From Lasioglossum baleicum (taxonomy: Eukaryota; Arthropoda; Insecta; Hymenoptera; Halictidae), in assembly GCF_051020765.1 (NCBI RefSeq), contig NC_134935.1, positions 17,113,579 through 17,177,578 of the forward strand: a DNA stretch of 64,000 bases, written 5' to 3'. How positions within the stretch are numbered: the first letter of the stretch is position 1; every line of letters starts with the position of its first letter. The position numbers and the translations under genes are program-made. Below, piece by piece: positions 11,597-24,885 of this stretch. Under the pieces are notes generated by a model. It had not been told where the DNA came from. It was given only the letters and a program-made list of their open reading frames with translations, and did not search any database.

Positions 11597-13084
11597 TCAT
11601 TTCTGTAAGCTAAAACATTTTACTCGCTTTTAGTACTCGGTAGGTTTAGCGACAATGATGCTGAATGGAAATTGTCAAATAAATCTAGATAGTTCAGTCT
11701 TGTAATTTTGAATCGCACACAATCGAGCATCGTCATTAATAACGACTGCATTATGTCTCCGCGAGTTTGATAATTTTTCTGCGGCCGAAGATAGCCGAAA
11801 TTCCGCTTAACGCGCGGACAATCGCGCGAGGGTGCAAATGCAGCGGCGGCATAATACGCGCAAAACGGCCGGCCCGCACAAAACGGAGATTAATATCGCC
11901 GTAATTCGCTGGCCAAATATTTATTTCGTGTTTAATTAATCGTTAGCTTTTAATGGCTCAGCCATATTTCCCGGCTTGTTTGGCCGTCTGGCTGTGTGGC
12001 CCGTGGCTCGTGGCCCGTGGACCGCGGCTATTCTATTATAAATTATAGCGGAATACTATTAGGTGCCTCTGGCGTTGGCCGGTTTTATCGGCGACCACGG
12101 TGAATTATCGATGCTAACCTTACTGGCGAAATCGAGGCTCGGGAATCCGGTTCGTCTGATAAAAATCCTCGCGCCGCGATCCCGCGACCTCGATCCTATC
12201 CGATCCTCCCGTGTCCTGAACTCTAGGACACTGGATGTTGTGTACAAATTCTGTAAAATTATAAATATCAGTAATGAATTCTTTCACGAGTAATTGATAA
12301 GTGGATGGATTTTTAAAAACGTTTCAGACGTGAAATGTGATCGTCCAGCTCTGTCGAAGACGATACAGGGTGTCCAGAGAAGCGAGCCAGAGGAGAAAGA
12401 GAGAGAGAGAGAGGAAATCGCGGGACGGCGAAGACGAATCGTCCGATTCGAAGAAATCTCGAGGCCCGGTTGCTTCGCGAAAGGAGGTCGAGACAGTATC
12501 GTGGCCGAGCTATATTCCCCTGTGGAGTACGCGGACGGCTGCCGGTCCGTAGTCACGCTAGCACTACTAATTGCATGTCCGACCAAAGTATATCACTACC
12601 ACTGCCACCCCTTATTCCCGGGCAGCGCACCGAATCCGCTCGTTTTGTCTCGCCCGCTCCTCGCAACTCCTCGCCTCGTCTTGTCGTGTCTCTCGCCCAC
12701 CTCTCTCTCTCTCTCTCTCTTCTCTTCTATACAGCTCGCCGATCATGTATCTCTCGCCCTGGAACTGCACCGCGCGTTTCGTCGCTCGCGAAACTTCTGC
12801 CAAACGGCTGTTTCGATTCATCCTAGTTTCGCGCGGTGCGCTCGAGATCCTCTTTCTGCCTTTCGGCGTTCGACAGATGGTCTGTCGACTCCGATTTGCT
12901 ATCTGGTTCTGTAAATAGAGGTTCTTTGTTCCTTTTCTGATTTTAGAATATTTTCGACACGCCGAAATTCACGTTGGAAGACTCGGGATTATTCTTGCGT
13001 TTTGATTCGGAGTTGCAAGAGCACAGTTCGAACATTTCATTTCTCGAGGCAATTGAATATCAACTGTCATCTAGTTTGATTGTT
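11597..13084. other. Gene-free stretch
   Basis: CpG-rich at 11780-12200 and 12400-12900 with short GA/CT runs. A lone transposon-like word TACAGGGTGTCC is at 12364. The overlapping long frames come from the microsatellites. Confidence 0.5.
12700..12721 (+). repeat. (CT)n microsatellite
   Basis: A perfect CT run. A shorter GA run lies at about 12399-12413. Confidence 0.9.
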
Positions 13085-13330
13085 AAATTGTCCAATCAGG
13101 AACCTCTCGTTCTGAAACCTTGAATTTTCCAGTTGTGAAACTTTTAATAGTGAACCTCTAATTTTGATACCTTGAATCTTCTAATTTGAAACTGTCAATT
13201 TTCCAGTCCTGAACCTTCAATTTTCAATCCTTAAATTTTTCAATCTTGATCCTCTCAACGTATAATTTTTAAAGCTTGAATCCTTGAAACGTTGAATATG
13301 GAATCCAACCCGTTAATCTCGAACCTCCGG
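13085..13330 (-). repeat. Degenerate minisatellite (AACCTTGAATTTT type)
   Basis: Variants of GAAACCTTGAATTTTCCA recur every 15-20 bp (AACCTTGAATTTT, TACCTTGAATCTT, AACCTTCAATTTT, ATCCTTAAATTTT). Confidence 0.6.
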
Positions 13331-14150
13331 ACCACGAACTTACGAAAATATGGGAGTGGGAAAGTGTTCGGCAATCCGTGAAATAATTCTGTAACCCGGA
13401 CTATAGTTGGCGTGCGCGCGAATTTACTCTACGCGCGCGCGAATATTTATGTAATGTCTCGCGTCCCCGAACGGACTGCGGACATATAATCGGATAACCT
13501 GTCAAGTGGTAGTTTACGCGAAATATTTACGAGCTGGCGAACACGCGTGGCGCGTCATCGACCAAAAAACCCATTGCGACTAACGAGCCGCGTTCAAATT
13601 TCAAATAACTCTGCCATCGATCTGGCGATGCCCGATTCACCAAGGGTAAATCGTGCGAACATTTGTCAGGATTCAGCGAGCTCGCGGGAACAACTATGCG
13701 ACAGACCTTGGCTGGCTGGCTCTTGTTTATCTCGCTCCGAGAAACAACTTGCTCTTTCCAGACAAAATCTTAGAAGAATCTTCGGTGATTATGAAGAGAG
13801 GAAACTAAGATTGTGTTTAAGATTAGAAGACTCAAGGTTGATCAAGATTCAGATTTCCAAGTTCCAGCAGAACGCATGGTCTTCGTTACTCTGCACGCAA
13901 GTTCCGTAATCTCTTCTGCGTATTTAGCGCGACAATTAAAATCATTCCGGTTTTGCAAGCGTGAAGAACATGCAAGTACTTCTATGGCAATTCGTTCATA
14001 CACTCACTGCAGTAAACATCAATTGAAGTCTCGTTAACTTGATTAGCTTCGAACGCTATTTATTTTACAAATGAACCGTTTAATGCGAAAATGGTGTAAC
14101 TCAATATTTGTCTGGATTAACAACATCTCTCAAGGGTTTAATTTAATTAC

Positions 14151-14280
14151 TAGACTGCGGATCTTTATGCATTTATGAAGAAAGTGGTTGGGTGAAATAT
14201 AAAACAGTAAAAGATTTAGAGATTCAAGAATGTCGCAGTGTTACAAAACAATTTTATTTTGCACAAAGATCCGCAGTCTA
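14151..14280 (+). mobile_element. hAT-like MITE, short internally deleted copy
   Basis: Both TIRs are intact (TAGACTGCGGATCTTTATGC and AAAGATCCGCAGTCTA) but only 130 bp separate the outer ends, so part of the interior is missing. Flanks TTAATTAC and GCCATTAC share ATTAC but are not a perfect duplication. Confidence 0.8.
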
Positions 14281-15342
14281 GCCATTACATAAAACAACTG
14301 TTAACTGTTTCGACTTGCACCATTTGTTAATTAAACGTCTGAAATAAAGTCAATCGAGGTAGCAGTGTTTCTGTTTCTCTGATTAATTCAAATGAACGAT
14401 GATCCACTACCTTTTTATCCGTAATTAATTTTGCAAAGATCGACTGCGGCCGTCGAGCAAAAATAGCTCACTCGTCAACGTGCAATTTTTATCAGCGATC
14501 ACCGTGTTACACGAAGAAGCCGAGCGAACAACGGCCGCGTTTATACAAGTACAACAGTTTCGCTTTAATTCCGCGAACGAGCTACTTTCGTATTATTTGG
14601 CCGCCCGCGCGCGCGTCGCGATATCCCAGTCCCCCTCGAAATCTCATTACCGTTCCCGGTTTTTATCCCCGGCTCGTTTTCTACATAGTTCCAACTGTAA
14701 CCGCTCATCGCTTCGTGTCGGTTCGCGCCCCTTCGATCGCGATCTCGTTTCGACGATGCAAGAACTGGAGCCTATCCGCGAGAGACAAAATCCGCGATTG
14801 TCGTTTCAGTTACCTCCGAAACCGTCATCTCGTTGACATCAGTGAAAGCCTCGCTACGCTGCTTCGTTCTTGCCGATCGTTTTATTCGTATCATCGTCGA
14901 GCCCAATGAATGACGGGTCACGGGTTCAGGCCACAAATGCTGCTGCAATTTCGCAAGTGCATTTTCCTTGTCAGCTTTATTGATGTGTGCAGTGCCTATT
15001 ATTGCGGAAATAAACGAGCTAAAACTGAACTCGGAAGAAACAATTATTATTAACGCTGGAACTACCGAGCCTTAAAAGTAACTGGTACGTGTTCCCTTAT
15101 CAAAATGACAAGACCGATTTTATTTAGACTTTGTGCGGCTCCTATTGTAATACGTGTATGTAAACTTTACTCTGAGACGGTTCTGGGGTGAGTACCGTGG
15201 GGAAGAGTTGGGAAAAAATCAACTGATATTTAATAATGACTAATAGTCTGATTGATTGTTAGTCAAAACTTGAAAAAAGTCAGTTAAAACTTTTTGATTA
15301 GTTAGTCACAACTCTATGTAATCGTTAGTTATTGCTTATTAG

Positions 15343-15470
15343 TAGACTGCGGATGTTTATGCTAATGCATATTTATATAGAAATCTGATAAAGCAATGGG
15401 ACTTAAACAGAAATATGTTTTGCGATTAGAGGATTCCAAAAATATGTTTTTTATTTTGCACTTTTTGCAT
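15343..15470 (+). mobile_element. hAT-like MITE, left end with uncertain interior
   Basis: It starts TAGACTGCGGATGTTTATGC. The interior is diverged and AT-rich, with repeated GCATATGTTTTGC words near the far side. The right terminus was not found. Confidence 0.5.
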
Positions 15471-16536
15471 AATGCATATGTTTTGCATATGTCATGCTCA
15501 TATGAATCATTTATCTTGTTAAATTTATTTAATCTATATAATAAGCACTCGTATCATAACCGAATAGCGTCGATAATAGATAGTTTCTTACGAAATCAAT
15601 TTTATTATTTTTCTAATTGTAAAATGACCAGTCATTTTGACCGGTGTTGGTAGGTTTTAATTTAATCATTTGTGATCGTATTTTTAAATTGTGGCGCCTA
15701 AGGCTCAACAAGAAAAATTGTTAATTAACGAGCACTGCATCAACATAAATGACTATGAATGTTGAAAGATCCAGGGGAAGGAAACCAGCCCAAGTGGGCA
15801 CGGAGAGTAACCATCCTCCCCGCGACGGAAGATTTCGCCGCTTGAATTTCTATAAATCGATTCCAAAATCCATTTATCGTTCGTCTCGTTCCGGATGCAC
15901 GTCGACCTGCTTTATGTAAGAGCGGAATCGTGTCGAATTCTGTAGAATGTACGGTCCGTCAACGCGAGACACGTCCGATACAGGAGAAGTGCTCGCGTGA
16001 GCCTGTAGATAGCGTGCCTCGTGAAAAAGAGTCGTGAAAATCGGAGTCTCCTGTGGTCCCAAAAATATGCTACTATTAGGCGCTCTCCGGGTCCTAAAAT
16101 ATTGAAATGTTTCAAACATGGGGAACCTCGAACCATGGAAATGTTGCATAATTCCTGTATCTTTACAGTCTCGATAATCGCGAATTAAAGCGTCCCATAG
16201 AATCGGCGAATAAAAAGTAGAATTATAATCTCAGCGACGAGGAAACGCGACGGACGAGACATCGGAATAAGAAAACAGCTTAAAAAGGTTGGCGTCTCTG
16301 CAGGTGCTGCCGGCTGGATAAATAAAAAGGAGAATGTCTCTCCTCTTACGCAACGCTTGCCCGTTCCCCGATAGTTCGCCGCCGATTACGGGTGTCCCGA
16401 TGATTTTCTTCCGTGGCAGTTGGTAATTAACAAAGCGGAACGAAGAGAGGGGCATTAATCGGCAATTTGTCGGGTCAACGCTCGCGAGCCGAGTTAAACA
16501 GACGGATCGTCGTTCGTTATATTACCAGGGGAAGAG

Positions 16537-16537
<1 letters not shown>

Positions 16538-16579
<42 letters not shown>
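16538..16579 (+). repeat. (GA)n microsatellite
   Basis: A perfect AG run of about 42 nt. Confidence 0.95.
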
Positions 16580-16582
<3 letters not shown>

Positions 16583-16850
16583 AGGGAGAAGTGTGCCATA
16601 ATAACGAGCAGGCGAAGATGAATACATTAATCGATTGTTCGCGCTCGGCTGCCGGAATAATCGCGATGTATGTCGGCTGAATGAAGCGGCAGAGGGAAGA
16701 GAAGGGAGAAAAGGTCGAAACGCGGCTGGAAAGAGATAAACGACCTCCGAGAGAGGAATAGCTGGGGCTTGCTAGCCTGGCTGGCTAGACAAGAAGAGGT
16801 TAGGAGCCCCTGTATCCAGTCTCTATATCGCGAAGCACAGCCCTGTCTCT

Positions 16851-16874
16851 CCCTCTCTCTCTCTCTCTCTCTCT
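16851..16874 (+). repeat. (CT)n microsatellite
   Basis: A perfect CT run about 270 bp after the GA tract at 16538, so the two could pair as an inverted repeat. Confidence 0.9.
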
Positions 16875-17715
16875 TGAAGTATATGGATTTGCCGGTGGAA
16901 AATTTCAAAGCGGAGGAAGACATCGTTGGTTGCGGTCGTACAGTTATTCCAACATTTCGGAAGCTCGTTGCATAGTTGCCCCGCGCCGGGAACATCGCGG
17001 ATAAACAGAGAAAGAGAGCAAGGGAGAGAGGAAACGGATCCCGGTGAAATGGGAGAACGAGGATGCCTTTAACGAATTAGTTGTACGAACGATATCATAA
17101 ATTCGGGGATAACGAAGAGACTGCCAGCCGGAATATAGGGCAAGCCCGTCGGATTAATCGTGAAGAGAAGGCGGCCAAAGAGGAGGAAAGCTGTCGCGCG
17201 AGGGCTCCACGACGTTAGGGGGGGTGGCGAAGGGGAACGCGAAACGCCCGGGAAGATAACGCGTGTCAGGCATCCGGAGGTAAATCGTGACTTCCGCGAA
17301 ATTCGACGCGAGCCTATTCCGGCCCGTGGCTCCGGGAACACGAAAGTACTCGTGGCTTCGGACTAGGAAGAACCCGCCAATGATATCCTGCGGTGCGCAG
17401 TCGCCTTTACCCACAGTTGCCCTATCCTCCGAACCTCGAGGATTCAATCTCTCATCGGAAACTCGACTTTCGCCCGTCGATACCCTAACCGGCCATTTTC
17501 CCCTCCATTATCTAGCGCTCGTCTCGTCGAATGTTATCGTTGTAGCTTCATCTCTCGTCCATTCTTGGCCACCTTTGCTACTTCAGCGTCGCCTATGTCT
17601 CCCAGCTGTTCAACTCGGTGGATTGTCAATGGACTGCGGTTTTTATTCCGGTTTGACTAACTTTGTGTAGACGAAGTTTAAAATACTTGAAATAAAATAA
17701 AATAATAAAATATCT

Positions 17716-17787
17716 GAAATCAGCGTGAAAAAATCTACGGGAAATGATATTGTGGTACTGGAGAAACCACATTTTCTTGAAATTGAA
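17716..17787 (-). repeat. Dispersed repeat, copy 1
   Basis: AAATCAGCGTGAAAAAATCT, GGGAAATGATAT and GTGGTACTGGAGAAACCACA recur in the opposite orientation at 46893-46998. Nature unknown; probably an old transposon piece. Confidence 0.65.
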
Positions 17788-18667
17788 ATTGTTTGCTGGC
17801 GACGAGTAGAATTCTGGCAGAAGTATTACCGAGAAAAGCGCGCAGATTCCTCGACAGCTCGGGTTTGCCACGGTGCATATCGATAATAAACTCGATATTC
17901 ATTGACTCGTGGCACGCAATCGCGGGGAAACGTCTGTGCGTGAGCGTGCTCTCGAGATCCTCGAAGGATGGTTGGGATCGTGTAGTGGCTGCGTCGGATC
18001 GACGAAAGAACGATCTTAGCAGGCTCGATAAAGTATGTACTCGCGTTGATCGGGGTCCATTTTGTACCCTCGGTCTCGGCCTCGACCTCGGCCAGGTGAT
18101 TTGTGTTTGTGTACCTGGCGTTATGCGATGTGTCTATGTATCTGGCTCTCTGTGTGTATGCGTTCACTGTTCGTGCACCGTTTCACCGGTGTTCTCGCAG
18201 AACGATGCACGGTGAACACGTGAGTTAGCTGCGAGTGGGTGCTCGAGAGCGCAACGCTTTATTAATGGTTCGCAAAGGGCCGAGTTACACGAATTTCTCT
18301 CCCAAAGTCCGTTATTTCGAGCGGGCTAAAGCCGCCGCGGAGAGCGGAGACGCGGTCGAGCATTAAATAAAAACAGAGAGCCAAGAGAGAGAGAGAGATA
18401 GAGAGAGAGAGAGCAGTGTTAAACTACATCCCACGGCAGCTACACGTAAATTAGACGGCACAATTATCGCGACGATGTGAATTATTCTGACACCGATTAC
18501 AGGGATGCGGGAGCTGTGCAAACCGGCCAGACGCCTTCGATACTGAGGGGAATGTTCCCTGTATTGGTAAGAAAATATGTACCTCTGTAAATCGAAAACC
18601 TGTTCATATTTTCAAGTAAGAGCACTATGTATTTAATTTCTACTGTTACAAACAAGCAATCGAATTA

Positions 18668-19127
18668 CAGTAAAACCTCCATAAACGCAAAAAGGCTCTA
18701 CACGATAAACACAAAAAATATTACTAATGCGACGCGACGCGGAGAGTCGCAGTCGTCGGCACAGTTCAAAGGCCCGTGCGTCCTCACAATGTAACACCAA
18801 TATTTAATCTTTCTTATTATTCCTTATTTTTTCATGAAACTTTCATCAATATATTTGTGGCATTTCCCTGATTAAAATAAGACCAAAGACGATATAATTT
18901 CAACTGTATTTAGTGGTTTAATTGACGATGAACGTTTCGGGCGCAGGGAAGGACAGCGTATGGGAAAGAAAGAGTCGCAGCCGCTTCGGCCGCGCGCGGA
19001 CTCTCTTTACACGCGCTGTCATCTACGTTCGGTTCGGCTTTTGAAGCTCAAAAAAATAGTGTCTCGTCTACGATAAATGCAAAAGAATCCCCCCGAGGCT
19101 TTTGCGTTTATACTAGCGGATTTGCTG
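18668..19127. mobile_element. 460-bp pogo/Tigger-like MITE
   Basis: The left end CAGTAAAACCTCCATAAACG and the inverted right end CAGCAAATCCGCTAGTATAA are imperfect TIRs. Both are followed by the shared word AAACGCAAAA. TA borders both sides (18666-18667, 19128-19129). The CAGTAAAACCTC opening is typical of pogo-like elements. The interior is CpG-rich and non-coding. Confidence 0.7.
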
Positions 19128-19499
19128 TATAAAGAAATTGGTGAAATATAAAAGAGAAAAAGATTAGAAAAATATAATTACGTTGCTATGATGTTTCTAA
19201 TGAGATAATTATATAACTAACAAAATATCTCTGCACGTTGTTTAATTGTTCTCTACAGTTTATAACAGTGACGTACGATTTATTCCACCGAGGAAGAATA
19301 TTTTTAACATACCGAAAAATCCTCGTCCAAAAAGGACCGAAATGGAACTGAAAGTCACAGCGCCACTGTAAACACAAAGAAAGAAATTGCGAGTAGCTTC
19401 TATCCTGGCTCTGATCAAAGCTCTCCCATCTGCTATCGTAGCCCCAAGATAAACCTATCTTTACAAAGAAAATATTCACCATCATGAATAAATGATTCG

Positions 19500-19562
19500 C
19501 AACTATTTATTTCCACAGAGCGAAGTACGAATATAGGTATCTGCACGTAGATCCGCTGTCTA
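19500..19562 (+). mobile_element. hAT-like MITE right terminus
   Basis: It ends GTAGATCCGCTGTCTA followed by ATGATTAC, the family's typical target context. The rest of the element may extend left to about 19130, interrupted by or joined to the pogo-like element, but I cannot trace it. Confidence 0.4.
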
Positions 19563-22500
19563 ATGATTACATCGCGTTAACGAAGATTCGGTTACATGTA
19601 GTAGTTCGGAAATTTATACAAATTCAGTGTGGAATCTACATTGAAGGTAGCATAATTCTCTTTCTCCACGATTTTCAGGATTCTAAATTCAGTCTTTGAT
19701 ATATCTCCGAGTTCAACCACAGGTTGTTGTCGCAACGTAACAACGTCTGATTGGTAAAAGCGACACAGTGACCGCGGTCTCGTGTCGATTGCATTGATTA
19801 CATTTGTATCGTGACAGAACGATGGCTGTCGCGTGTCGAGATTAAACTTCATTACAGGGATACGGAAAGATTGCGATCGCGACACGCTGCGGGAAAGAAA
19901 GAACATTGGTCGCTGCTGGCTTTTGACACTTACGATCCTCGTTCTCGACCCTCATTTAAATGCTGAACAGTTTCCACGCCATTCAGCAACACGGTAGGCG
20001 TCTTTATAATGATCCGAGAAAGTAGAGCACACACGATACAACATAACAGTACATTACAAATATTCACAAAATATTTTAATTACTTCGTTCGCTTTAACGG
20101 GAAATTCGCAGACAGTTTTTGTAAGAAGTTCGTTTCGTTCGTCGCTGGAATGATAAATGGAAAATCGAAACTTCCCGGAGACACGCTGTGTAGATAAGAC
20201 TTTCATTTTTTCGCTGAATCTTCCGAAGAGAAAGATTCGAAGAATTTTCGAAAAATGAGAAAAGAAAATCGAACTTTTTTATCGGCCATCTCCCTTAAGA
20301 AGGCCAGACAGTCGAATGAAAAATGGGGTTATTCTTGGGAACGAAATAAGTCACAGACTTCCCCATGTGGTTTCTTTTGACTTGGTACTTTCGAGATACT
20401 TTTTGTTCAAAGTTTGTTCCATTCTCTGCAGTGGAACAGGACCGTGTGAAAAATCGGAACATTCCGGAGACATAAGATCTGTATTCTGAGAGTGAGTTTC
20501 TGGGAAGGAAGATCGGTACAAGATTACTAAATTGGGAACAAGAAGAAGCTGTTAAATGGAGCAAGAAGGAGATCAAAAGGAAGAAAATCGAATTTTTAGC
20601 AAGCCTGTCTCGATAAACAGACTGATGGCGAGCACGACGCATCCGAACGAAACTGTCTGCAAACGGGGATGATTAACTACCCCTGCAGTTCTCAAGCGTG
20701 GATTTCCGGGCGACGCGACGGGGCGGCGGCGGTAAGCCGAGGCGTAATTTGCTCGGCGACGATTCGACTTCGAAATCTGAGTGGATCGACCCGACAGCCA
20801 GCGTCCTTTCATCGGTTCACCAAACTGTGCTTCAACACCTGCGAGATCGCGGCTCAAAAAACCATAACCGCATTACAAGTTCGGCGTCGAGAGGACTCGG
20901 CGTCTCGCAGAACCGTTCGATGCGGTTAACCTACTGTTGTACGATCCAGTTTCGATTTTTCGGGTTGTAACCAACCATTCCACTTCGTTCGACACTCTCC
21001 GCACTCGACGATGTTCAAACAGAATAATTTCTACCGCTTCGATCTCTTCTCGTACGATTATTTTCGTGGATATATGTATATTGGGAACATAAAAAAAGAT
21101 GAAATTTGTTGGACAGTGTAATTTAAAGAATTGAAATAGTGAGTAAAAAAGTAAATTCGCAGGATGCAAGAGCTACATCATCCATTTATCCTTAGTAATT
21201 TCAACCTGTCGAAAATAGTGCATCATATAACAATAAAATTTTTTTTCATTCTACAGCTATATTTTAAGTTAGCAGATTGAAATATTCGTGGCTAAAAGGT
21301 TTTATTTAAAAAATAGAACAGCCTGACTCTATTGGCTCCTTGTCAATGTCTGTCTTCACTAACGCCGTTTATAGAAACTGTTTCCAACTGATATTGGTCC
21401 GGTCAGAAGCTTCACAGATAGTTAAGCACATATTGTATGCCGGGTATGTTTGACAACATACACGAAGCATATTTAAAGAATTCTCCAACTACTGACACTG
21501 TTAGTTCCCGTTTGAACCTCTGTAACCCGTCACTGTGAGCCGTTTCCTAACTGACATTTCATTATCAACAAACTATATATAACATAGTTTGTCCAGCGAT
21601 TATTCTGTGACGGATGGACAACTGTCTACTTCGGTTCTCTGTCTACTTCATCATGTAAATAATTTATCCATCCCGTTATACAGTGGTGTATTGTACCCTT
21701 TTCTATAGAAACGTTTCGGTACGTGTCCGACACATTAATTAATTAGAGAAGCACCATCTGGCTTGCATTTCCGAAAGAAACGCTGGGCAATTGTCGGCTG
21801 GATTTTGTCGGGAGGTGCACATGCCACTCGACCGGTTAAGAATCGCATGATCTCAAGGGGCGGCGTCATTTTCTCGTTCGGGGTTAATCACCCGTTTCAT
21901 TCGCGCTGATTCACGGTCCGGCGCTGAATTTCAGGCGTCCATGGCTGGATATCTATGCAACGGGCTAAGTGAACGAGAGCAGCAACGACGAGAAGAGAGA
22001 GGAGAGGGGAGGAGAGTAACAACAAGAGTGGCGAGGGTGTGAAAGAAGGAGCGAGAGCCAGTGGATTTATTGCGAGGTTACCGAGCCGTGAATGCAGCCG
22101 GACGAACGGAGAAAACCGCAGGAAACTCTGTCATTGACCGTCGGTAATTTCTCTCTTTCTCTCTCTTCCTTCCTCCCAGTACCACCCCCGATCTCCCTCT
22201 CTGTCTCTCTCTTCCTCTCCCTCATCCCCGTTTTCACGATAATTCTCTGTTTTCTCGCTCGCCCCGTGTCCGGCATTCGCCGATTTCTCTTTCGCTCGCT
22301 CGACCACGAAATATTCGCTCCTCGTCTCCTCCTCCTCCGTGGAATTGCGTTCGTTCCGAAACATTATCAACTCGTAGGACAAAGCCGTATGATGGCTCAG
22401 CTTTCAGCCGACGTGAATTTCATTCGGCCGTGTACCCCCACGCTTTTCCCATCCTCGCCACCGCCCCTCTCGCGTTTCAGAATAACCGCGGCGCGTTGGA

Positions 22501-24589
22501 AGTGGTTTATCCGGCTGATATCTACATCGCGCATGAAATATTCCCTGTGAACGAGTGTCTCCAAAGCGACGCGGCGCGCGGCGGCTAGCTGAAAGAAAAT
22601 TGAAATCTCGATCGGGAGGAAAAAACTCCCGTTCCATTACACTTATCGCAGCCTCATCGGGGCTCGTCCCCCTAGAATGGCGTACCGATGGCTTCCATGG
22701 TTTTCCGGGGAATGTCGAACCTCGTTACCGATGCGCTTCAGCAGCCATACTAACCGGGAGAGTGTTGGTCGATCATTGACGGAATTGCGCACTGCTTTAA
22801 ATACGACTTCAGCTTTGTAAATGATCAGAGTGCGCAAAATCTAGTAATTGCAAATTAACCAGAGGAATGATTGACAGAATTGTAACGGATGGAGAGCACG
22901 ATCTATTGGATAAGTTATTTAAATTGAATCATTCGGTATTCAATTTGTAAAACAAAATGTAAATGACATTAGCGCTCGCGAGTCTCTACACTAAAACAAT
23001 TATTACATTACTATGCCTGCGTCTAAGAAATTGTTTAAGAAACATACGCGTGGAAGGGTTAATACGTGTGGAACAGTTAACCCAGTTAACACTTCGAAAG
23101 TCTTGGTTTTCGAATGAAAAGTACTAGTATTAATTTTGTTAAAATAGTGTTGACGCTTGGTACAGAATGTTGGATCCACTGTAAATAACAATAGCGAGCC
23201 ATAATCCCGATAATTTCCAGTGTGCGTGATAATTTCAGAAGTGCAGGTGTCCGTTGGAAAATTCAGTAGAATCGCCTTATAATCAGGCTGTTAAGCCAGG
23301 GTCGGTAATAGTCGAGTTCCGAACGCGAAATAAGGGACCGTGGCCCGAGTCAAAATTTGATATTCCTCTAATTAACGTCCGGAGAGAACCCGGGCCGGGG
23401 TTAGGAGACGGAAAGGGGATTCGCTCGGCTAGCCAGTATCACCGGAGCCAGTGGAAATAAGCGGAATATGTAGCAGGAGTCCGTGGCACGTACACGGGCT
23501 CTTCTCGGGGGCTCGGGCTTGGAACTGAAGCGAGGTTAAACAGGATCCTAGGCGGTTCCTCGCCAGCGCCGAATCCCGCCACTCCATCGTTCCATAATTG
23601 AGCTTTATCACCTCTATTTCGAGTAGTTGCTCCTATCTAATTTTCTACCCCTTCGTTCGGCAGACTGTGTCTCGGCCCCCGGAGTTTGTTCAGTTTCCGA
23701 GAGAAAGAAAAAGAACGATCGTCGACAACCTCGCGCGACACGCAGTAGTCGATTTGTCTAGAAATTGGAAGGAAAATCATCAGTTCTAAAATCAAATAAT
23801 CTTTTTCATTCTTGTCCTATTTTGCATACTTATCGAAAACTGTACCAATGTACGGGGCGAGCCCTGGTGTAGGCGAAGCTTGCCGTCAGACGAAAATGTT
23901 GGAAGATTTGAAAAATGTGAGAAATGTGTGCACTGAACGGGTCGCATATTTCCTTTTGTCACCGGGATTTGATTCGTTGTATCTCTCTACGGCGAAGAAT
24001 TCAATTGTGTTTGAGTTAGATCCGAGCACGCGGCTCTAGAAATAGTATTTTTAATGGTAATCGTGCATGTAATAGCAAAATGATGTTAATCGTGTAAGAA
24101 GGGAAGAATCCGGAATTCGGTAAGAATATTATGATTGTATTTTTGTCTTGGATAGAATTCCCAAGAGCGAGAGCAACTTTTGGCATGCAGGTCACGCGGC
24201 CCCATCGTTCCTTCAGCTGGACGTAACAGTATCGAGATCGCATGCTATCGAAAAAAGCTCGGATCTTGCCCCAGTTACCGTCTCTCCCCGTGAAAATTGA
24301 TTCCACGATGACAAAAGCGTCTGCCTTGTCGAGAAAAAGTACAAGCTCCCTGGCTCTTCGCTCGAACTGCCTCAGCTCCGTCAAAGTCACTGACAGACGC
24401 GTCTCTTATCGACGAGTCCTTCTACTCCCTTGGGTTCCGGAGTGCCCGTCGATTCCTCGGCATAGAATACTCGAGATCATACGTCGCGTCGCGTCGCGTT
24501 CGCGCGTAGTATGTCGGTCAACGGGGATTTCTCACCTCCGCGTCGCAAATCGAACGTTTCGAGTTGCAGTACAGAGCAATCGTCACGAT
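19563..24589. other. Gene-free stretch of about 5 kb
   Basis: Mostly CpG-rich with few repeats. A pyrimidine-rich patch at 22150-22220 makes false frames on both strands. No exon with convincing splice sites was found, although short exons could be missed by eye. Confidence 0.5.
21568..21592. repeat. Small hairpin
   Basis: ACAAACTAT and ATAGTTTGT form a perfect 9-bp stem with a 7-nt AT loop. No context suggests a function. Confidence 0.5.
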
Positions 24590-24885
24590 TGTTCAGGGTT
24601 CCGGAGTTCCGGATTACAGGATTCTACAGGATACAGGATTACAAGGTTCTAGGATTCGTCATTCTAAGGTTCAAGGGTTGAAGGTATAATAATTCGATTA
24701 TTACTCAGGTTCAGTGTTGAACCCGTGAATTCAAGTGATTTAGGACTAAGACTCAGTGGGTCAATTGTTCAAGGCTTCAGGGGTTCACTGTTTCAACGGT
24801 TCAAAGATTCAATGTACCGAGTCTTCAGGTTCAAGTCTGCCACTCTCAAAGTTTAATATTTAAAGGTTCGAAGCTTCGCGCACGT
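24590..24885 (+). repeat. Degenerate minisatellite (AGGTTCAAG type)
   Basis: Runs of GGATTACAGG, AAGGTTC, AGGTTCAGTG, GGTTCAAAG and AGGTTCAAG every 8-15 bp. This is the complementary strand of the motif at 13085-13330. A short further patch lies near 25885-25935. Confidence 0.55.

Noticed and set aside
17626..17871. Peptide ISRRFFHADF encoded both here and near 46950-46990
   Set aside because: It is explained by the shared nucleotide repeat. Neither copy lies in a longer sensible protein.
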